Counted from the first letter of the stretch, positions 18,827 through 28,883 are shown. The stretch is DNA of 64,000 nucleotides from CAZLQF01 sp964561545 (GCA_964561545.1 CAZLQF010000010.1:19726-83725), one strand, 5' to 3'. Notes: generated by a model from the sequence alone, not told the origin. Program-made: numbers and translations.

Positions 18827-19432
18827 TCAATCAGATTTAAACAGGATATCAAAACTATATTGACTTCCTTCAAAAAACAGGATTTTTTGCCAACCCGATA
18901 CATGAATCTCCTTTAATTGAGCATTCTCGAAATCTAATTTAACAACTTGAGCGTTGTAATACATAGGATTGTCCATTTTTTTTAAGGCCAATACGTGGAA
19001 AAGATTTTTATTTACAGGAGGGCCTTTGTAATAAGCATTAATGAATTTTACGCTTTCATCCTCTTCCGGCTTTAGGGTATTTTCAACAACCGAATAGAGG
19101 GTATCATTATTGTGGGTCCATACCATGTCACTAATTTCATAAACCCCAAGATAAGCAGGTTTATTAATATCATACGTATTGAAGATGGCTGTGTCAGATA
19201 AAACATCTTGGATGGTTTGCTCTTGCCTCTCCGAAGCTTTGGAGAAGTTTATTTTTTTTACAATTCTTTGAGGCGGTTCTTTTTGGTATTGCCTTAATTC
19301 CTTTTTAACAAGGCCATCTAAATCAAAATAACGATCTGTTTTAAACTGGTTTCCACTCCCTGTTGGTGTGCAACTTGCAGTAATAATAGCAAACAGCGTT
19401 ACAAATAAGGGCCAGGATTTATATTGGAGCAA
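18827..19432 (-). CDS. Hypothetical lipoprotein
   Basis: A 201-residue predicted lipoprotein with lipobox TASC (Cys21) after a hydrophobic signal. The mature protein is a mixed alpha/beta sequence without recognised motifs. It lies 15 bases downstream of gpmI on the same strand, so the two may be co-transcribed. It meets the lipoprotein at 18307-18786 convergently across only 40 bases. Confidence 0.75.
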   Translation of the reverse strand: MLQYKSWPLFVTLFAIITASCTPTGSGNQFKTDRYFDLDGLVKKELRQYQKEPPQRIVKKINFSKASERQEQTIQDVLSDTAIFNTYDINKPAYLGVYEISDMVWTHNNDTLYSVVENTLKPEEDESVKFINAYYKGPPVNKNLFHVLALKKMDNPMYYNAQVVKLDFENAQLKEIHVSGWQKILFFEGSQYSFDILFKSD

Positions 19433-19447
19433 AGGTTGGTTATTTGT

Positions 19448-21001
19448 TTAAGTAGTTTGCATTTTAAATTCAACTAATACATCTCCGGTCATACCATCAG
19501 GCTGATCTAAGCCCAATAAGGCAAGAATGGTCGGAGCTATATCAGCCAGCTTACCATCTTTCAGTTTAATGCCTTGCTTTTGGTCATCAACCAAAATAAA
19601 TGGAACTGGGTTGGTGGTGTGAGCAGTATTAGGAGACCCATCCTCATTGACCATAAAATCCGAATTCCCATGATCCGCTGTAACCAATGAGATGTAGCCT
19701 TTTTCAAGGCATTTTTCAACCACCTTTTTAGCACATTGGTCAATGGTTTCAAGGGCTTTTACTACCGCATCAAAATCTCCTGTATGACCTACCATATCAG
19801 GATTTGCAAAATTTAATACTATTAAATCCTGCTCATGATTTTCAATTTCTTGTATCACAGCATCGGTAACCTCATTCGCACTCATTTCCGGTTGAAGGTC
19901 ATAAGTAGCCACTTTCGGTGAAGCAATCATGAGGCGTTGCTCGGTCTCAAAAGCTTCTTCCCTGCCTCCATTGAAAAAATAGGTTACATGGGGATATTTT
20001 TCGGTTTCTGCAATCCTTAATTGGTTCAGGCCCTTTTGGGCAAAAAACTCTCCAAGGGTATTTTTAATGTTTTCATCTTCAAAAATTATGTCAACCCCCT
20101 CAAATTCTGGATCGTACTCAGTCATGGTTAGGTAATAAAGCTGCAGGGGCTTCATATCCTGTTCAGGGTATTCCTGCTGGCTTAATGCCATGGTAAGCTC
20201 CCTACCCCGGTCAGTACGGAAATTAAAGAAAATAACCACATCTCCTTCCTCGATGGTTGCTTTGGGCTCATCCTCTTCATTGGTGATGGTAACCGGGTTA
20301 AGGAATTCATCGGTCACTTCTTTTTGATAGGAGTCCATTAAAGCCTTGGCGGGGTCCTGGTAGTGCTCACCTTTGCCTTTTACTAAGAGATCGTAAGCAT
20401 GTTTTACACGCTCCCATCTTTTGTCGCGGTCCATTGCATAATATCGACCTATAAGTGAAGCAATTTCGCCACCTGTTTCTTTTAACTGCTGTTGAAGTTC
20501 CTGGATGTAACCGACACCGGATTTGGGATCCGTATCCCGCCCATCCATGAATGGATGAACGTAAAAATCTTTAAGGCCTTTTTCACCTGCTACCCGGCAC
20601 AATTCTTTGAGGTGATAGATGTGAGAGTGAACGCCCCCATCGGAAAGAAGCCCTAAAAAATGGACTTTTTTATCATTGGCTTTAGCATATTCCAAAGCAT
20701 TTTGCAGTTTATCTTTTCCTGCAAATGAACCATCTTGAATGGCTTTGTTGATCCTTACCAAAGGCTGATATACCACTCGGCCAGCACCGATGTTAAGGTG
20801 CCCTACTTCCGAATTGCCCATTTGGCCATCGGGCAATCCTACATTAGCGCCCGATGTATACAATTCAGAATTGGTATAATGCTGATACAAATGATCGACA
20901 AATGGTGTTTGAGCTTTTTTAACAGCGTTAATTTGGGCATCGTCCACACCATGGCCCCATCCATCAAGGATTATTAGTGCTAATTTGTTTTTATTTTCCA
21001 T
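19448..21001 (-). CDS. gpmI: 2,3-bisphosphoglycerate-independent phosphoglycerate mutase
   Basis: GpmI interconverts 3- and 2-phosphoglycerate in glycolysis using two Mn ions. The opening LALIILDGWG carries metal ligand Asp13, and the phospho-serine is Ser64 in GNSEVGHLNIGAGR. Further signatures are HPFMDGRDTDP, FRTDRGRE and TADHGNSD. I place the start at the ATG at 20999-21001, which gives 517 residues. An in-frame upstream start at 21031 would add ten residues (with two Cys) before the conserved N-terminus and is unlikely. Confidence 0.96.
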   Translation of the reverse strand: MENKNKLALIILDGWGHGVDDAQINAVKKAQTPFVDHLYQHYTNSELYTSGANVGLPDGQMGNSEVGHLNIGAGRVVYQPLVRINKAIQDGSFAGKDKLQNALEYAKANDKKVHFLGLLSDGGVHSHIYHLKELCRVAGEKGLKDFYVHPFMDGRDTDPKSGVGYIQELQQQLKETGGEIASLIGRYYAMDRDKRWERVKHAYDLLVKGKGEHYQDPAKALMDSYQKEVTDEFLNPVTITNEEDEPKATIEEGDVVIFFNFRTDRGRELTMALSQQEYPEQDMKPLQLYYLTMTEYDPEFEGVDIIFEDENIKNTLGEFFAQKGLNQLRIAETEKYPHVTYFFNGGREEAFETEQRLMIASPKVATYDLQPEMSANEVTDAVIQEIENHEQDLIVLNFANPDMVGHTGDFDAVVKALETIDQCAKKVVEKCLEKGYISLVTADHGNSDFMVNEDGSPNTAHTTNPVPFILVDDQKQGIKLKDGKLADIAPTILALLGLDQPDGMTGDVLVEFKMQTT

Positions 21002-21232
21002 AGCTACAAATTTACTACATGTGCAAACCAATTAGCCAACGATAAGTTTCAAAAATTGAACTTCTACAAGAAATTCTTAAATTAGAAGAATAAGATTTAG
21101 GTTTTCTAACTTTATTGACATAAATTGCTTAATAACCGATGCTGGAAAAAAAATTTGTAAAAGGTTTTATTAGCGACATGGCCCCAGTTTAGCTTGCCAT
21201 TGCTCTAACAAAAATTTAAAAAATTTAGCCCA

Positions 21233-21634
21233 ATGATCTTAAAATCAACCTTTCTTCAATGTTTTCTTATTTTAATCGTTGCAGGCATTGGCATTACTAA
21301 AGCGCAAGCTGATATTTTTGACAACTTGGCCGTTGCTGTAAAATCCGGCAACGCTAAAGAAGTATCGAAATTTTTGGGATCCAAGGTTGATATCCAGATT
21401 ATGAAGGAAGAGGATGTATACAATAAAACAAAAGCTGAAACCAGGCTGAAGGAATTTTTCACAAAACACCAGCCTGAAAAATTCAACCTCATTCACAAAG
21501 GTTCATCCAAAGATGGCTCCAAGTTTGCCATCGGGAAACTTCACACCGATCGAGGCGTTTTTCGCACTTATTTTTTTGTTAAGGAAGAAGGCAATAGCAT
21601 GCGTGTTAAAGAAATGCGATTTGAAAAAAATTAA
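21233..21634 (+). CDS. DUF4783-like exported protein
   Basis: A 133-residue protein with a signal peptide (about 1-26, ending TKAQA) and a small NTF2-like mature domain (DIFDNLAVAVKSGNAKEVSKF). It resembles the Bacteroidota DUF4783 family, which often sits just upstream of nadC as it does here, 12 bases away. Function is unknown. The conserved pairing may be positional only, since nadC is cytoplasmic. Confidence 0.8.
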   Translation: MILKSTFLQCFLILIVAGIGITKAQADIFDNLAVAVKSGNAKEVSKFLGSKVDIQIMKEEDVYNKTKAETRLKEFFTKHQPEKFNLIHKGSSKDGSKFAIGKLHTDRGVFRTYFFVKEEGNSMRVKEMRFEKN

Positions 21635-21646
21635 ACTTCCCGATAA

Positions 21647-22516
21647 TTGGAGCTTTTAGATTTTCAGCCTCATTTTAAAGATTACTTGCAAAAGTTTATT
21701 GATTTAGCAGTAAAAGAAGATCTTGGAGCTGGAGATCATACTTCCCAAGCCATATTTAATGCTGATCAACATGGCAAGGCACAACTTGTAGCCAAGGAAG
21801 AAGGGATTGTTGCCGGATTGGGGTTGATTCCCTTTATTTACCAAAACCTGAACACCTCCGTCAACGTAACAGCCCATTTTAAAGATGGCAACTTAGTAGG
21901 AGAAGGCAATCAAGTTTTAACCATTGAGGGCCCTTACCAATCCATACTTACTGGTGAGCGGTTGATCTTAAATTTTACACAACACCTTAGCGGGATTGCT
22001 ACCAAGACTTGGCAGTTGACCCATTTGGTAGCTCCCTTATTAACCAAATTATTGGACACACGTAAAACAACACCCGGATTGCGCCTACTTGAAAAATGGG
22101 CCGTTCAAGCTGGAGGCGGGGTTAATCATCGTTTGGGGCTTGATGACATGGTCATGATTAAGGACAACCACATCGATTATTTAGGCAGCATTGATCAAGC
22201 TGTCCGGCAAGTTCAGGATTATTTAAAAGCGCAGGAATTACAGGATATTCCAATAGTTGTTGAGGCAAGAAACCATGAAGAGATCCGGGAAATACTGAAA
22301 CTACCCAATATAACCAGAATATTGCTTGATAACTTTAGCACTCCGGACCTTAAAGAGGCAGTGAGACTGGTTAATCAACAGATCCCTACAGAGGCTTCGG
22401 GCGGCATCGATGCAGGCAATTTAAAGGCTTATGCCCAGACTGGTGTTGATTACATTTCCACAAGCGAATTAACCCGTAATTTCAAACCGCTTGATCTAAC
22501 TTTAAAGCATATTTAA
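21647..22516 (+). CDS. nadC: Nicotinate-nucleotide pyrophosphorylase (carboxylating)
   Basis: NadC converts quinolinate and PRPP to nicotinate mononucleotide in de novo NAD synthesis. Motifs in order: EDLGAGDHTS, the phosphate/substrate segment LDTRKTTPGLR, GGGVNHR, LDDMVMIKDNH, IVVEAR and GGIDAGN. The length of 289 residues is typical. The most fitting start is a TTG at 21647, 12 bases after the preceding gene; no ATG lies near the expected N-terminus. nadD, a later step of the same pathway, is at 40.1 kb. Confidence 0.94.
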   Translation: MELLDFQPHFKDYLQKFIDLAVKEDLGAGDHTSQAIFNADQHGKAQLVAKEEGIVAGLGLIPFIYQNLNTSVNVTAHFKDGNLVGEGNQVLTIEGPYQSILTGERLILNFTQHLSGIATKTWQLTHLVAPLLTKLLDTRKTTPGLRLLEKWAVQAGGGVNHRLGLDDMVMIKDNHIDYLGSIDQAVRQVQDYLKAQELQDIPIVVEARNHEEIREILKLPNITRILLDNFSTPDLKEAVRLVNQQIPTEASGGIDAGNLKAYAQTGVDYISTSELTRNFKPLDLTLKHI

Positions 22517-22616
22517 GGAACATCAAAAGGAAAACCTCCAGAATCCATTTAAGTGATGATTGATAATTGAGTTTTTAGCAATCGACCAATTACCATAAAA
22601 CACCTACCTCACTTAA

Positions 22617-23264
22617 TTATTCAACGATGATTGGAGTACTTTTGGATTTTTTGCCATCACTAAGTTGAATAATATACTTACCAGGTTTGATTTGATGTTC
22701 ACTTAATTGAATTTTAATCTTACCTGATCGGACCTCTTGCAATGCTTTTTTGCTGCAAGCTTTGCCTGAAGATGAGATAATCTTAAGCTTTGATGGCTTA
22801 AAGCTATTGTTAAAATCCACTGTTATGGAATTTCTTGCATTGACCGGGTTTGGATAAGCATAAACTTCAGCTTTCTGGCTTCGAACCGCTTTTTTCCCTG
22901 TAGATAATTTTTCAATGGTAAAAGCAGAAGGCCTAAATATTTGCCCATCTATATTATTAGAAACAATTACATTGTAAGCACCTACTTTTTGGTTTTGATC
23001 AATGGAAAAGAAACCAGTCAATTCGTAATTAGTTTGCACGCTTACTGAATTTGGATATATTATAGTAGAGGTCCCTTGCTGAAAAACTACTGAAGTACTT
23101 GAGGCTTGTTGAAAATGGGTATTGGACCCTGAAATAGTTACAGCCAATTGCTCACCTTGTTTGGCTGAATCAGGATTGATCTCGGTAATTACTTGTCCAT
23201 TTACATTAAAGGCAAATACTAACCCTAAAATAAATAAAGGTACCTTTCTAATATAGCTAAACAT
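22617..23264 (-). CDS. Secreted protein with IPT/Ig-like domain and T9SS-type C-terminal domain
   Basis: A 215-residue exported protein. The signal peptide is about residues 1-23. An IPT/Ig-like segment follows at 25-115 (ITEINPDSAKQGEQLAVTI). The last 80 residues resemble a T9SS type-A sorting domain (AYPNPVNARNSITV, GKYIIQLSDG). The start lies three bases after the O-antigen-ligase stop on the same strand, so the two are almost certainly co-expressed. The tail KSKSTPIIVE is less canonical than the usual end, so T9SS export is likely but not certain. Confidence 0.75.
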   Translation of the reverse strand: MFSYIRKVPLFILGLVFAFNVNGQVITEINPDSAKQGEQLAVTISGSNTHFQQASSTSVVFQQGTSTIIYPNSVSVQTNYELTGFFSIDQNQKVGAYNVIVSNNIDGQIFRPSAFTIEKLSTGKKAVRSQKAEVYAYPNPVNARNSITVDFNNSFKPSKLKIISSSGKACSKKALQEVRSGKIKIQLSEHQIKPGKYIIQLSDGKKSKSTPIIVE

Positions 23265-23267
23265 GGT

Positions 23268-25373
23268 TCAATTTTTTAGGTTGTACTTTTTCTTTAAGCT
23301 ATCGGCCTTTTCAAAAGTAATTTTTTTATCTATTTTTTCCAAAGCATAAATAACATCTTTTATAACTTGGGCTTTCAGGGACCGTTTTTCTTTTTGCGAT
23401 TTTTCATGAATATTCAAAAGCCATCCCTTATCCTTGCCTATTATATTGATTAAGTCCGACATCATGGCTTCATCTACTTCCTGCTGAATATTGGCAAGTT
23501 TAGCTTGAAGAATTTTATGCGCATACCGCTTGATTTTTTCTGGTTGATCTTCTTCCATGCTCAAAGCACTTACATGATGGTAAGCCTTTTCAATTTTATC
23601 ACGGTTGTAATAACTTGCTGCCAGGTTAAGCCTTGCGTCCGTAAAACTCGAGTCTATTTGAACAGCCTTTTCGTATAATTGAATGGCCTGTTGATGGTTG
23701 CCTTTGATTTGATGGCAAGTAGCTAAATTATTAAGTACATGAATGTGATGGGGATTGACTTCATAAGCATCTTGAAAATGCTTCATGGCCACATCAATGT
23801 TCCTTAAGTTGTAGTAAGCCAAACCGGTGTACCAACTAATTGGAGTACTCATGGGATCCATTGTATAAAATGAGTTACCGGCTTGACTGGCATTATGGAT
23901 TAATGCGTTCCATTGGTTGTTGTTTCTGTTTTCGAACGCTTTTAACGTATAATACTGGCCTTGCGCTTGCATAGATATGATATAAGCACTTAAAGCAACC
24001 ATTAAGCCCGCACTGATCAAGAAAATGTACGAAGAGCTTTTGGAAAGCTTTTGTCGATATTGATGAAAATGCAGTTTTAACAAAGGTACAACAAAGATGG
24101 CAAGAACAATCGAATGGCTTACCCGTTCCCTTGGAAAGCTGAACATTGCCAAAAGCAAATAAGCAGTTAAGCCAAAGAAGACCACCATAATAAGGGTGAA
24201 ATGTTGCTGACGGGCGTGGTTATTTTTGAGCAATTGAAAAGTGTAATAAAGCAAAACGAGGAAAGCACCTGCATACGCAATGAAAGCTAAGCCACCCGAT
24301 TCTGAAAGCACCCATAAGAAATCATTATGTGGCCTTTGGTAAAAGGTGACTTGATCCTTGGATTCCAAGCCCTGTGGGCCAAAGCTCAAAACCTCTAAGT
24401 TCCAACTACCTAAGCCAATTCCTTTTAAAGGACTGTTGGTAAACATGTTGAATGAATGCTCGTAGAGCTTCAAGCGGTTTTCTACCGAACCATAGTGAAA
24501 ATGAAATAAAGACTCGGCTTGTTTTTCAAATGTCTCTAAAGTCCCAAGTCTGCTATAACCCCATATGGCCAATGTAACAACGACCAAAAAGAACCCGAGG
24601 TAAAGCTTATATTGCTTAAGGAAGTTAACTGACCCTGATTTAAAATTTTGGAGGGTGCCTTTATTAGCAATTAAACTTACTATAAGTGTAAGCAAAGTAG
24701 CACCTACCAAAGCTATCCAAATACTCCTTGCCAAAAGGGTAATGATGAGGGCGACCGCCAATGAAATGTTAACCGCTGAAAAGGTGTGCCAAAGCCCTCT
24801 GTTCTTAATAAAGTTAAAAAAATTAAAAGGAAGGCTGAGCAGTAACAGATGACCAAATAAATTACGGTGTCCAAAAGTTCCCTTAACTTGGTAAGTGGCT
24901 TGATGGGACAATTCAAAGCTTTGGTTTACCTCATAAAACTGCCATAAACCATGAATCCATAACAACAATGTTAATATAGTGCCAATTTTAGCAACTTGAT
25001 TAAAAAAACTCGAGCCATCTTTTACAGCAAACCATAACAACAAGATCAGCAGGAATAAATTGAGGTCTTTTACCAGTAAAAACATCCCTTTCTGAAAATT
25101 AACGCTGTAAGCAAGGGTAATCGCTTCTAATAGAAGAAAAGCCGCAAAACATAATGCAAAAGCAGAAGAGAAAATGGCGCTTTTACCAATGGTTCCTTTT
25201 TGGTATTCTTGAAAGATCAAATACCCTATTAAGCCAAATTCAGCCAAGCATAAGAGGAGTAATTTGGGATGTAGGTACGGATCAACAAACGCGGTCACAT
25301 AAAAAAAGGGTACTGCAATAAGCAAAGCAATATAACAAACTAAGCGATAAGTATTGGCATGAAGTACCTTCAT
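23268..25373 (-). CDS. O-antigen-ligase-family membrane protein with C-terminal TPR repeats
   Basis: This 701-residue protein has about ten to twelve membrane helices over residues 10-460. The Wzy_C/WaaL signature is at about 300-365 (NRLKLYEHSFNMF, PLKGIGLGSWN, RPHNDFLWVLSESGGLAF). A soluble tail with at least three TPR units covers about 515-630 (AYYNLRNIDVAMKHF, NNLATCHQIKGNHQQAI, LNLAASYYNRDKI). Members ligate O-antigen to lipid A-core or polymerise repeat units on the periplasmic face. A protein O-glycosylation ligase is a possible alternative. The IPT/CTD protein follows directly. Confidence 0.88.
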   Translation of the reverse strand: MKVLHANTYRLVCYIALLIAVPFFYVTAFVDPYLHPKLLLLCLAEFGLIGYLIFQEYQKGTIGKSAIFSSAFALCFAAFLLLEAITLAYSVNFQKGMFLLVKDLNLFLLILLLWFAVKDGSSFFNQVAKIGTILTLLLWIHGLWQFYEVNQSFELSHQATYQVKGTFGHRNLFGHLLLLSLPFNFFNFIKNRGLWHTFSAVNISLAVALIITLLARSIWIALVGATLLTLIVSLIANKGTLQNFKSGSVNFLKQYKLYLGFFLVVVTLAIWGYSRLGTLETFEKQAESLFHFHYGSVENRLKLYEHSFNMFTNSPLKGIGLGSWNLEVLSFGPQGLESKDQVTFYQRPHNDFLWVLSESGGLAFIAYAGAFLVLLYYTFQLLKNNHARQQHFTLIMVVFFGLTAYLLLAMFSFPRERVSHSIVLAIFVVPLLKLHFHQYRQKLSKSSSYIFLISAGLMVALSAYIISMQAQGQYYTLKAFENRNNNQWNALIHNASQAGNSFYTMDPMSTPISWYTGLAYYNLRNIDVAMKHFQDAYEVNPHHIHVLNNLATCHQIKGNHQQAIQLYEKAVQIDSSFTDARLNLAASYYNRDKIEKAYHHVSALSMEEDQPEKIKRYAHKILQAKLANIQQEVDEAMMSDLINIIGKDKGWLLNIHEKSQKEKRSLKAQVIKDVIYALEKIDKKITFEKADSLKKKYNLKN

Positions 25374-25426
25374 AAGTAGTTATAGCAATACCTGCAGGAA
25401 TTTAAAATTAGTGAAAAATTAAGACC

Positions 25427-25464
25427 AAAAAAAAGGGCCAATGTATTACAAACACTGACCCTTT
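25427..25464 (-). terminator. Intrinsic terminator of the Asp-box T9SS gene
   Basis: On the minus strand a 13-bp stem (25432-25444 with 25452-25464, two G-T wobbles, seven-base loop) is followed directly by a run of T. It lies about 30 bases after the stop codon of the gene at 25493. Confidence 0.85.
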
Positions 25465-25492
25465 CTAAGATGAATAAGATGGCTGCGGAAGC

Positions 25493-27787
25493 TTACTGTT
25501 TCATCACTTTGTAAGCACCTTGCTTATCGCCAGCTTTTACCTTTAAAATATACATCCCACTGTTCAACTCGCGGGTATTTAAATTAAGTTTTTGCTCACC
25601 CGCATTAACTTTCCCTAAATCTTTTCTCATTTGGGTTTTACCAACCATATTCAGCAATTGAACTTCCACATTCAATGCTTGATCAAGGTTCAAAGTAAAG
25701 TTAAGTTGGTCCTTAATTGGATTGGGATAAGTAGTAACATCGATGTTCTTGGCTTGAACTTCCTCTTCTCCTACTGTTCCTTCAAATATGCGGTTCAATC
25801 CAATTTTGCCATACATGATCTTGTTCGTAGTTTCTGAAAATTGTTCGTCTTGTACAAAAGTACCAGGTATCTCATCACGTTGCCATACTAAATGAATGGC
25901 TTCATTCTTTACATACTTGTAAGCACTGGGATAAACAGATTCAGTAGCATCTCCTGCATTAACCGTAAAGTTTTGAGGTTCAGACCAAGTAGCCCCATCA
26001 TCTGTTGAATAGGCAATAAAGATGTCTTGGTAATTAGGCTGTGTTTGGTCAGGTATAGCACCATCAACCCAAGCGGAATACAACACATAAAGCGTATCCT
26101 GTCCGCCATTAACCATGGTGGGCATTGAAGACAAAGGTGATAGGGCATAACCATGGGTAGGGTCACCTGTATTATCAGCCCCTTCTCGGATGTTGTATTG
26201 TGAATTAGGAGTAGTAGGCGCACCAGCAGCCCTCATTGGCTCATTTACATATTGCTTAACCTGTTCAACTACTGGCCCAAGCGTATCGTTGTACTGAACA
26301 TTGTTAGAATCCAACATCATGGTTTTCTCAGGTCCAATCCAAGTAGAATCATCCCTATTGCCATTGGCATCAAATTCAACTTGATAATAAGGCTCCCAAA
26401 CATGAAGTGTATCCGTTGGTATTAAGGCTTGCTTGCCATTCGCATCGTAATTGCTGTACTTAACCAGCATTTTGGCGTCTTGCGCTGTAGAATCTTTTCC
26501 ATTATTATAAGAATAGGTGTAGGAAGTGTCGGTGATATAGGCAATACTATCCATGGTCATACCATTATAAGTAAAATTGAAAACGGTACTATCAACCATA
26601 TTCACGTTATAACCAGTGGTATCCATTACCATATTGTGCTCATCATTCCAGTAATAAATACCATTTTCTTCCAAATTGAAGAATTGTGTAGTATCGCCTT
26701 CATTATTAACCCCAAAAAACCTTTGGAAAATATCATAACTAACATGGACTTTACCATCATCAGCAATAACAGCTGAAACACTTCCTGCATTGGCATTAAA
26801 AGTATCAGGATAGGTTTTACCGCTATCAACCTCAGGAAAGGTTAAAGGATGCTTTGAAAGAATGTGTTGATCCCAGGTCTGACCATTGTCGGTGGACTTC
26901 CACATCGTCACATCCCTTAAGCGCTGCGCAACTACGATGGTTACAATGCTGTCCTTTGCATCTATGGAATAAGCATCGGCACTTCCAAAATTTCTTCTTG
27001 CCGTATCCACATATCCAGGCAGTAGTGCAGCGGAGTCAATAAAACTTTGAAGATCATCGTCTGATCGGTAATACACCATTGGGCGTTGAATACCTTGCCT
27101 TGAAACAAGGGTATCACTATAAGTACCTATCATATGAGTGAAGCCTTCTGCCTGGGCCAACCTGTACCAAATGGGCCCTTCAAGACTGTCCCTTGTTTGA
27201 GAGGTAAAATTCGTGGATCCAATGCCGTCATTCTGGCTAAAAATATAACCTCCACTTCCGGCATTAGCGCCTGCTTGGGCTATATGGGTTACCGTAAATT
27301 CATTGGGCGTTTCACCTTCACCTTGGCCAAAGACCCCTATGTTTGGCCAGCCAGAACGGGTATCCTCTATACTTTCAATGTTGCCAGGATCTTTAATCCA
27401 CGTTTGTCCATCAAAATGATTGTACCCTGTTCCACGGTTGATGTACGTTGGTGGGTTTTTGCCCAAAGTCCAAATTGCACTGATGGATCCATCATCGTAT
27501 ACTTGAATCCTACGTCCAATGGATTCATTGGTTTGAAGGTCATAGGTAGTCTCTCCAATTTTTTGAATAATAAGGTCATCCGCATTCCTTTTGGTAACAT
27601 ATTCTTGGTTACCATTGGATGATTCCTTACCTCGATTGGGTGTTTGGTTAATGGTAGACTTTACCACCTCACCATCAGTTTTTAATGCATCTCCTTTTGA
27701 GGAAGCATTATCTTTGTCCGTTGCTTTTTCTTGTTGCCCGGCAACAATCAAGGGGATGAAAAATAATGCGTAAATTAATCGCTTCAT
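25493..27787 (-). CDS. T9SS-exported Asp-box (BNR-like) protein
   Basis: A 764-residue secreted protein when started at the ATG at 27785-27787, which begins a clean signal peptide (MKRLIYALFFIPLIVAGQ). A TTG start 18 codons upstream is unlikely. Two Asp-box motifs, STDNGQTW (298-305) and STDDGATW (594-601), mark a sialidase/BNR-type beta-propeller. No sialidase arginine triad was recognised, so enzyme activity is doubtful. The last 80 residues form a T9SS type-A sorting domain (TTYPNPIKDQLNF, LNSGMYILKVKAG). A strong terminator follows at 25427-25464. Confidence 0.85.
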   Translation of the reverse strand: MKRLIYALFFIPLIVAGQQEKATDKDNASSKGDALKTDGEVVKSTINQTPNRGKESSNGNQEYVTKRNADDLIIQKIGETTYDLQTNESIGRRIQVYDDGSISAIWTLGKNPPTYINRGTGYNHFDGQTWIKDPGNIESIEDTRSGWPNIGVFGQGEGETPNEFTVTHIAQAGANAGSGGYIFSQNDGIGSTNFTSQTRDSLEGPIWYRLAQAEGFTHMIGTYSDTLVSRQGIQRPMVYYRSDDDLQSFIDSAALLPGYVDTARRNFGSADAYSIDAKDSIVTIVVAQRLRDVTMWKSTDNGQTWDQHILSKHPLTFPEVDSGKTYPDTFNANAGSVSAVIADDGKVHVSYDIFQRFFGVNNEGDTTQFFNLEENGIYYWNDEHNMVMDTTGYNVNMVDSTVFNFTYNGMTMDSIAYITDTSYTYSYNNGKDSTAQDAKMLVKYSNYDANGKQALIPTDTLHVWEPYYQVEFDANGNRDDSTWIGPEKTMMLDSNNVQYNDTLGPVVEQVKQYVNEPMRAAGAPTTPNSQYNIREGADNTGDPTHGYALSPLSSMPTMVNGGQDTLYVLYSAWVDGAIPDQTQPNYQDIFIAYSTDDGATWSEPQNFTVNAGDATESVYPSAYKYVKNEAIHLVWQRDEIPGTFVQDEQFSETTNKIMYGKIGLNRIFEGTVGEEEVQAKNIDVTTYPNPIKDQLNFTLNLDQALNVEVQLLNMVGKTQMRKDLGKVNAGEQKLNLNTRELNSGMYILKVKAGDKQGAYKVMKQ

Positions 27788-27926
27788 GTTTTTATAGTTT
27801 TTGGGGTTTTCTTCTTGCCAATAAGAACTACAAATTTGCAATAAATTTTTGTAATAATAAACTTAATAAAATTTTAATCAATTTTTACCTTTTACTTTGT
27901 AATTGCTCTGACAAAATAAACTTTTC

Positions 27927-28883
27927 ATGGCTACCAATGATTCATCAAAAATAAAATCTCTTCTTGAAGACCCTGAAATACAGAACTTATTAAGTTCCCT
28001 GCAAGATAAATATCAATCAGACGGGGAAAATCTCAGTAATTACCTGGAAGGGCTTTTAAATAATAAATACATCGACTATTGGAGCTATATTAACCTAAAT
28101 GCCCTTTTGAACCTCCAACATCCAGAGACTGATTATCCCGATGAAATGGTATTCATCATATACCATCAAATAACTGAATTACTGTTCAAGCTTAGTATAT
28201 TGGAACTTAAGCAGATTGCGAATCATCAAAGCCTGGATTCAGCATTTTTAAAAGAAAGAACCCATCGAATCAACAACTACTTCAGGGTACTCACGCAATC
28301 TTTCAGCATTATGACAGAAGGCCTTGATCCCGACCAATTCCTTAAGTTCAGAATGGCTTTGGTACCTGCCAGTGGTTTTCAATCGGTACAGTACCGGATG
28401 CTTGAAATTGCCTGTACTCCACTAAAAAACCTGGTACACCAAGATCACCGAGAGCGCTTGAAAAATGCCTCCATTGAAGAACAATTTGCTGAGATCTATT
28501 GGAAAAGGGGAGCGATTGTTGCCAATACCGGAGAGAAAACGCTTACCCTGAAAAGATTCGAAGACCAATATGACGACTTTTTAATCAAATGGGCCAAAGA
28601 TTGGCAAGGCACCACCCTTTGGGAACGGTATCAAGGCATGCCTGAAGCTGAGAAAGATCAATCCATGCTTAAACAAATGCGCACCATGGACAAATACATT
28701 AACGTTCATTGGCCCAAAGCTCATTTCCAAACTGCTAAACGATATCTTGAGCACGGCTCAAGTGATGATGAAGGAACCGGAGGTACCAACTACAAAGAAT
28801 ACCTACCACCCCAAATTCAAAAACGCATATTCTTCCCTGATTTATGGACCGAAGAAGAAAGGGCCAATTGGGGGCAATCCTAA
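27927..28883 (+). CDS. kynA: Tryptophan 2,3-dioxygenase family protein
   Basis: TDO is a haem enzyme that opens the indole ring of L-tryptophan to N-formylkynurenine. Family motifs present are YHQITELLFK with the substrate-pocket His, FRMALVPASGFQSVQYR, the candidate proximal haem ligand His266 (HWPKAHFQ), and GTGG near residue 284. The 318-residue length is slightly above that of bacterial TDOs such as the Xanthomonas enzyme. No other kynurenine-pathway gene is nearby, although nadC, which uses the downstream product quinolinate, is at 21.6 kb. The 3' end overlaps the convergent birA gene by four bases. Confidence 0.85.
   Translation: MATNDSSKIKSLLEDPEIQNLLSSLQDKYQSDGENLSNYLEGLLNNKYIDYWSYINLNALLNLQHPETDYPDEMVFIIYHQITELLFKLSILELKQIANHQSLDSAFLKERTHRINNYFRVLTQSFSIMTEGLDPDQFLKFRMALVPASGFQSVQYRMLEIACTPLKNLVHQDHRERLKNASIEEQFAEIYWKRGAIVANTGEKTLTLKRFEDQYDDFLIKWAKDWQGTTLWERYQGMPEAEKDQSMLKQMRTMDKYINVHWPKAHFQTAKRYLEHGSSDDEGTGGTNYKEYLPPQIQKRIFFPDLWTEEERANWGQS

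Noticed and set aside
27134..27622. A 162-codon plus-strand frame
   Set aside because: It is antisense to the Asp-box T9SS gene and shows no family motif.
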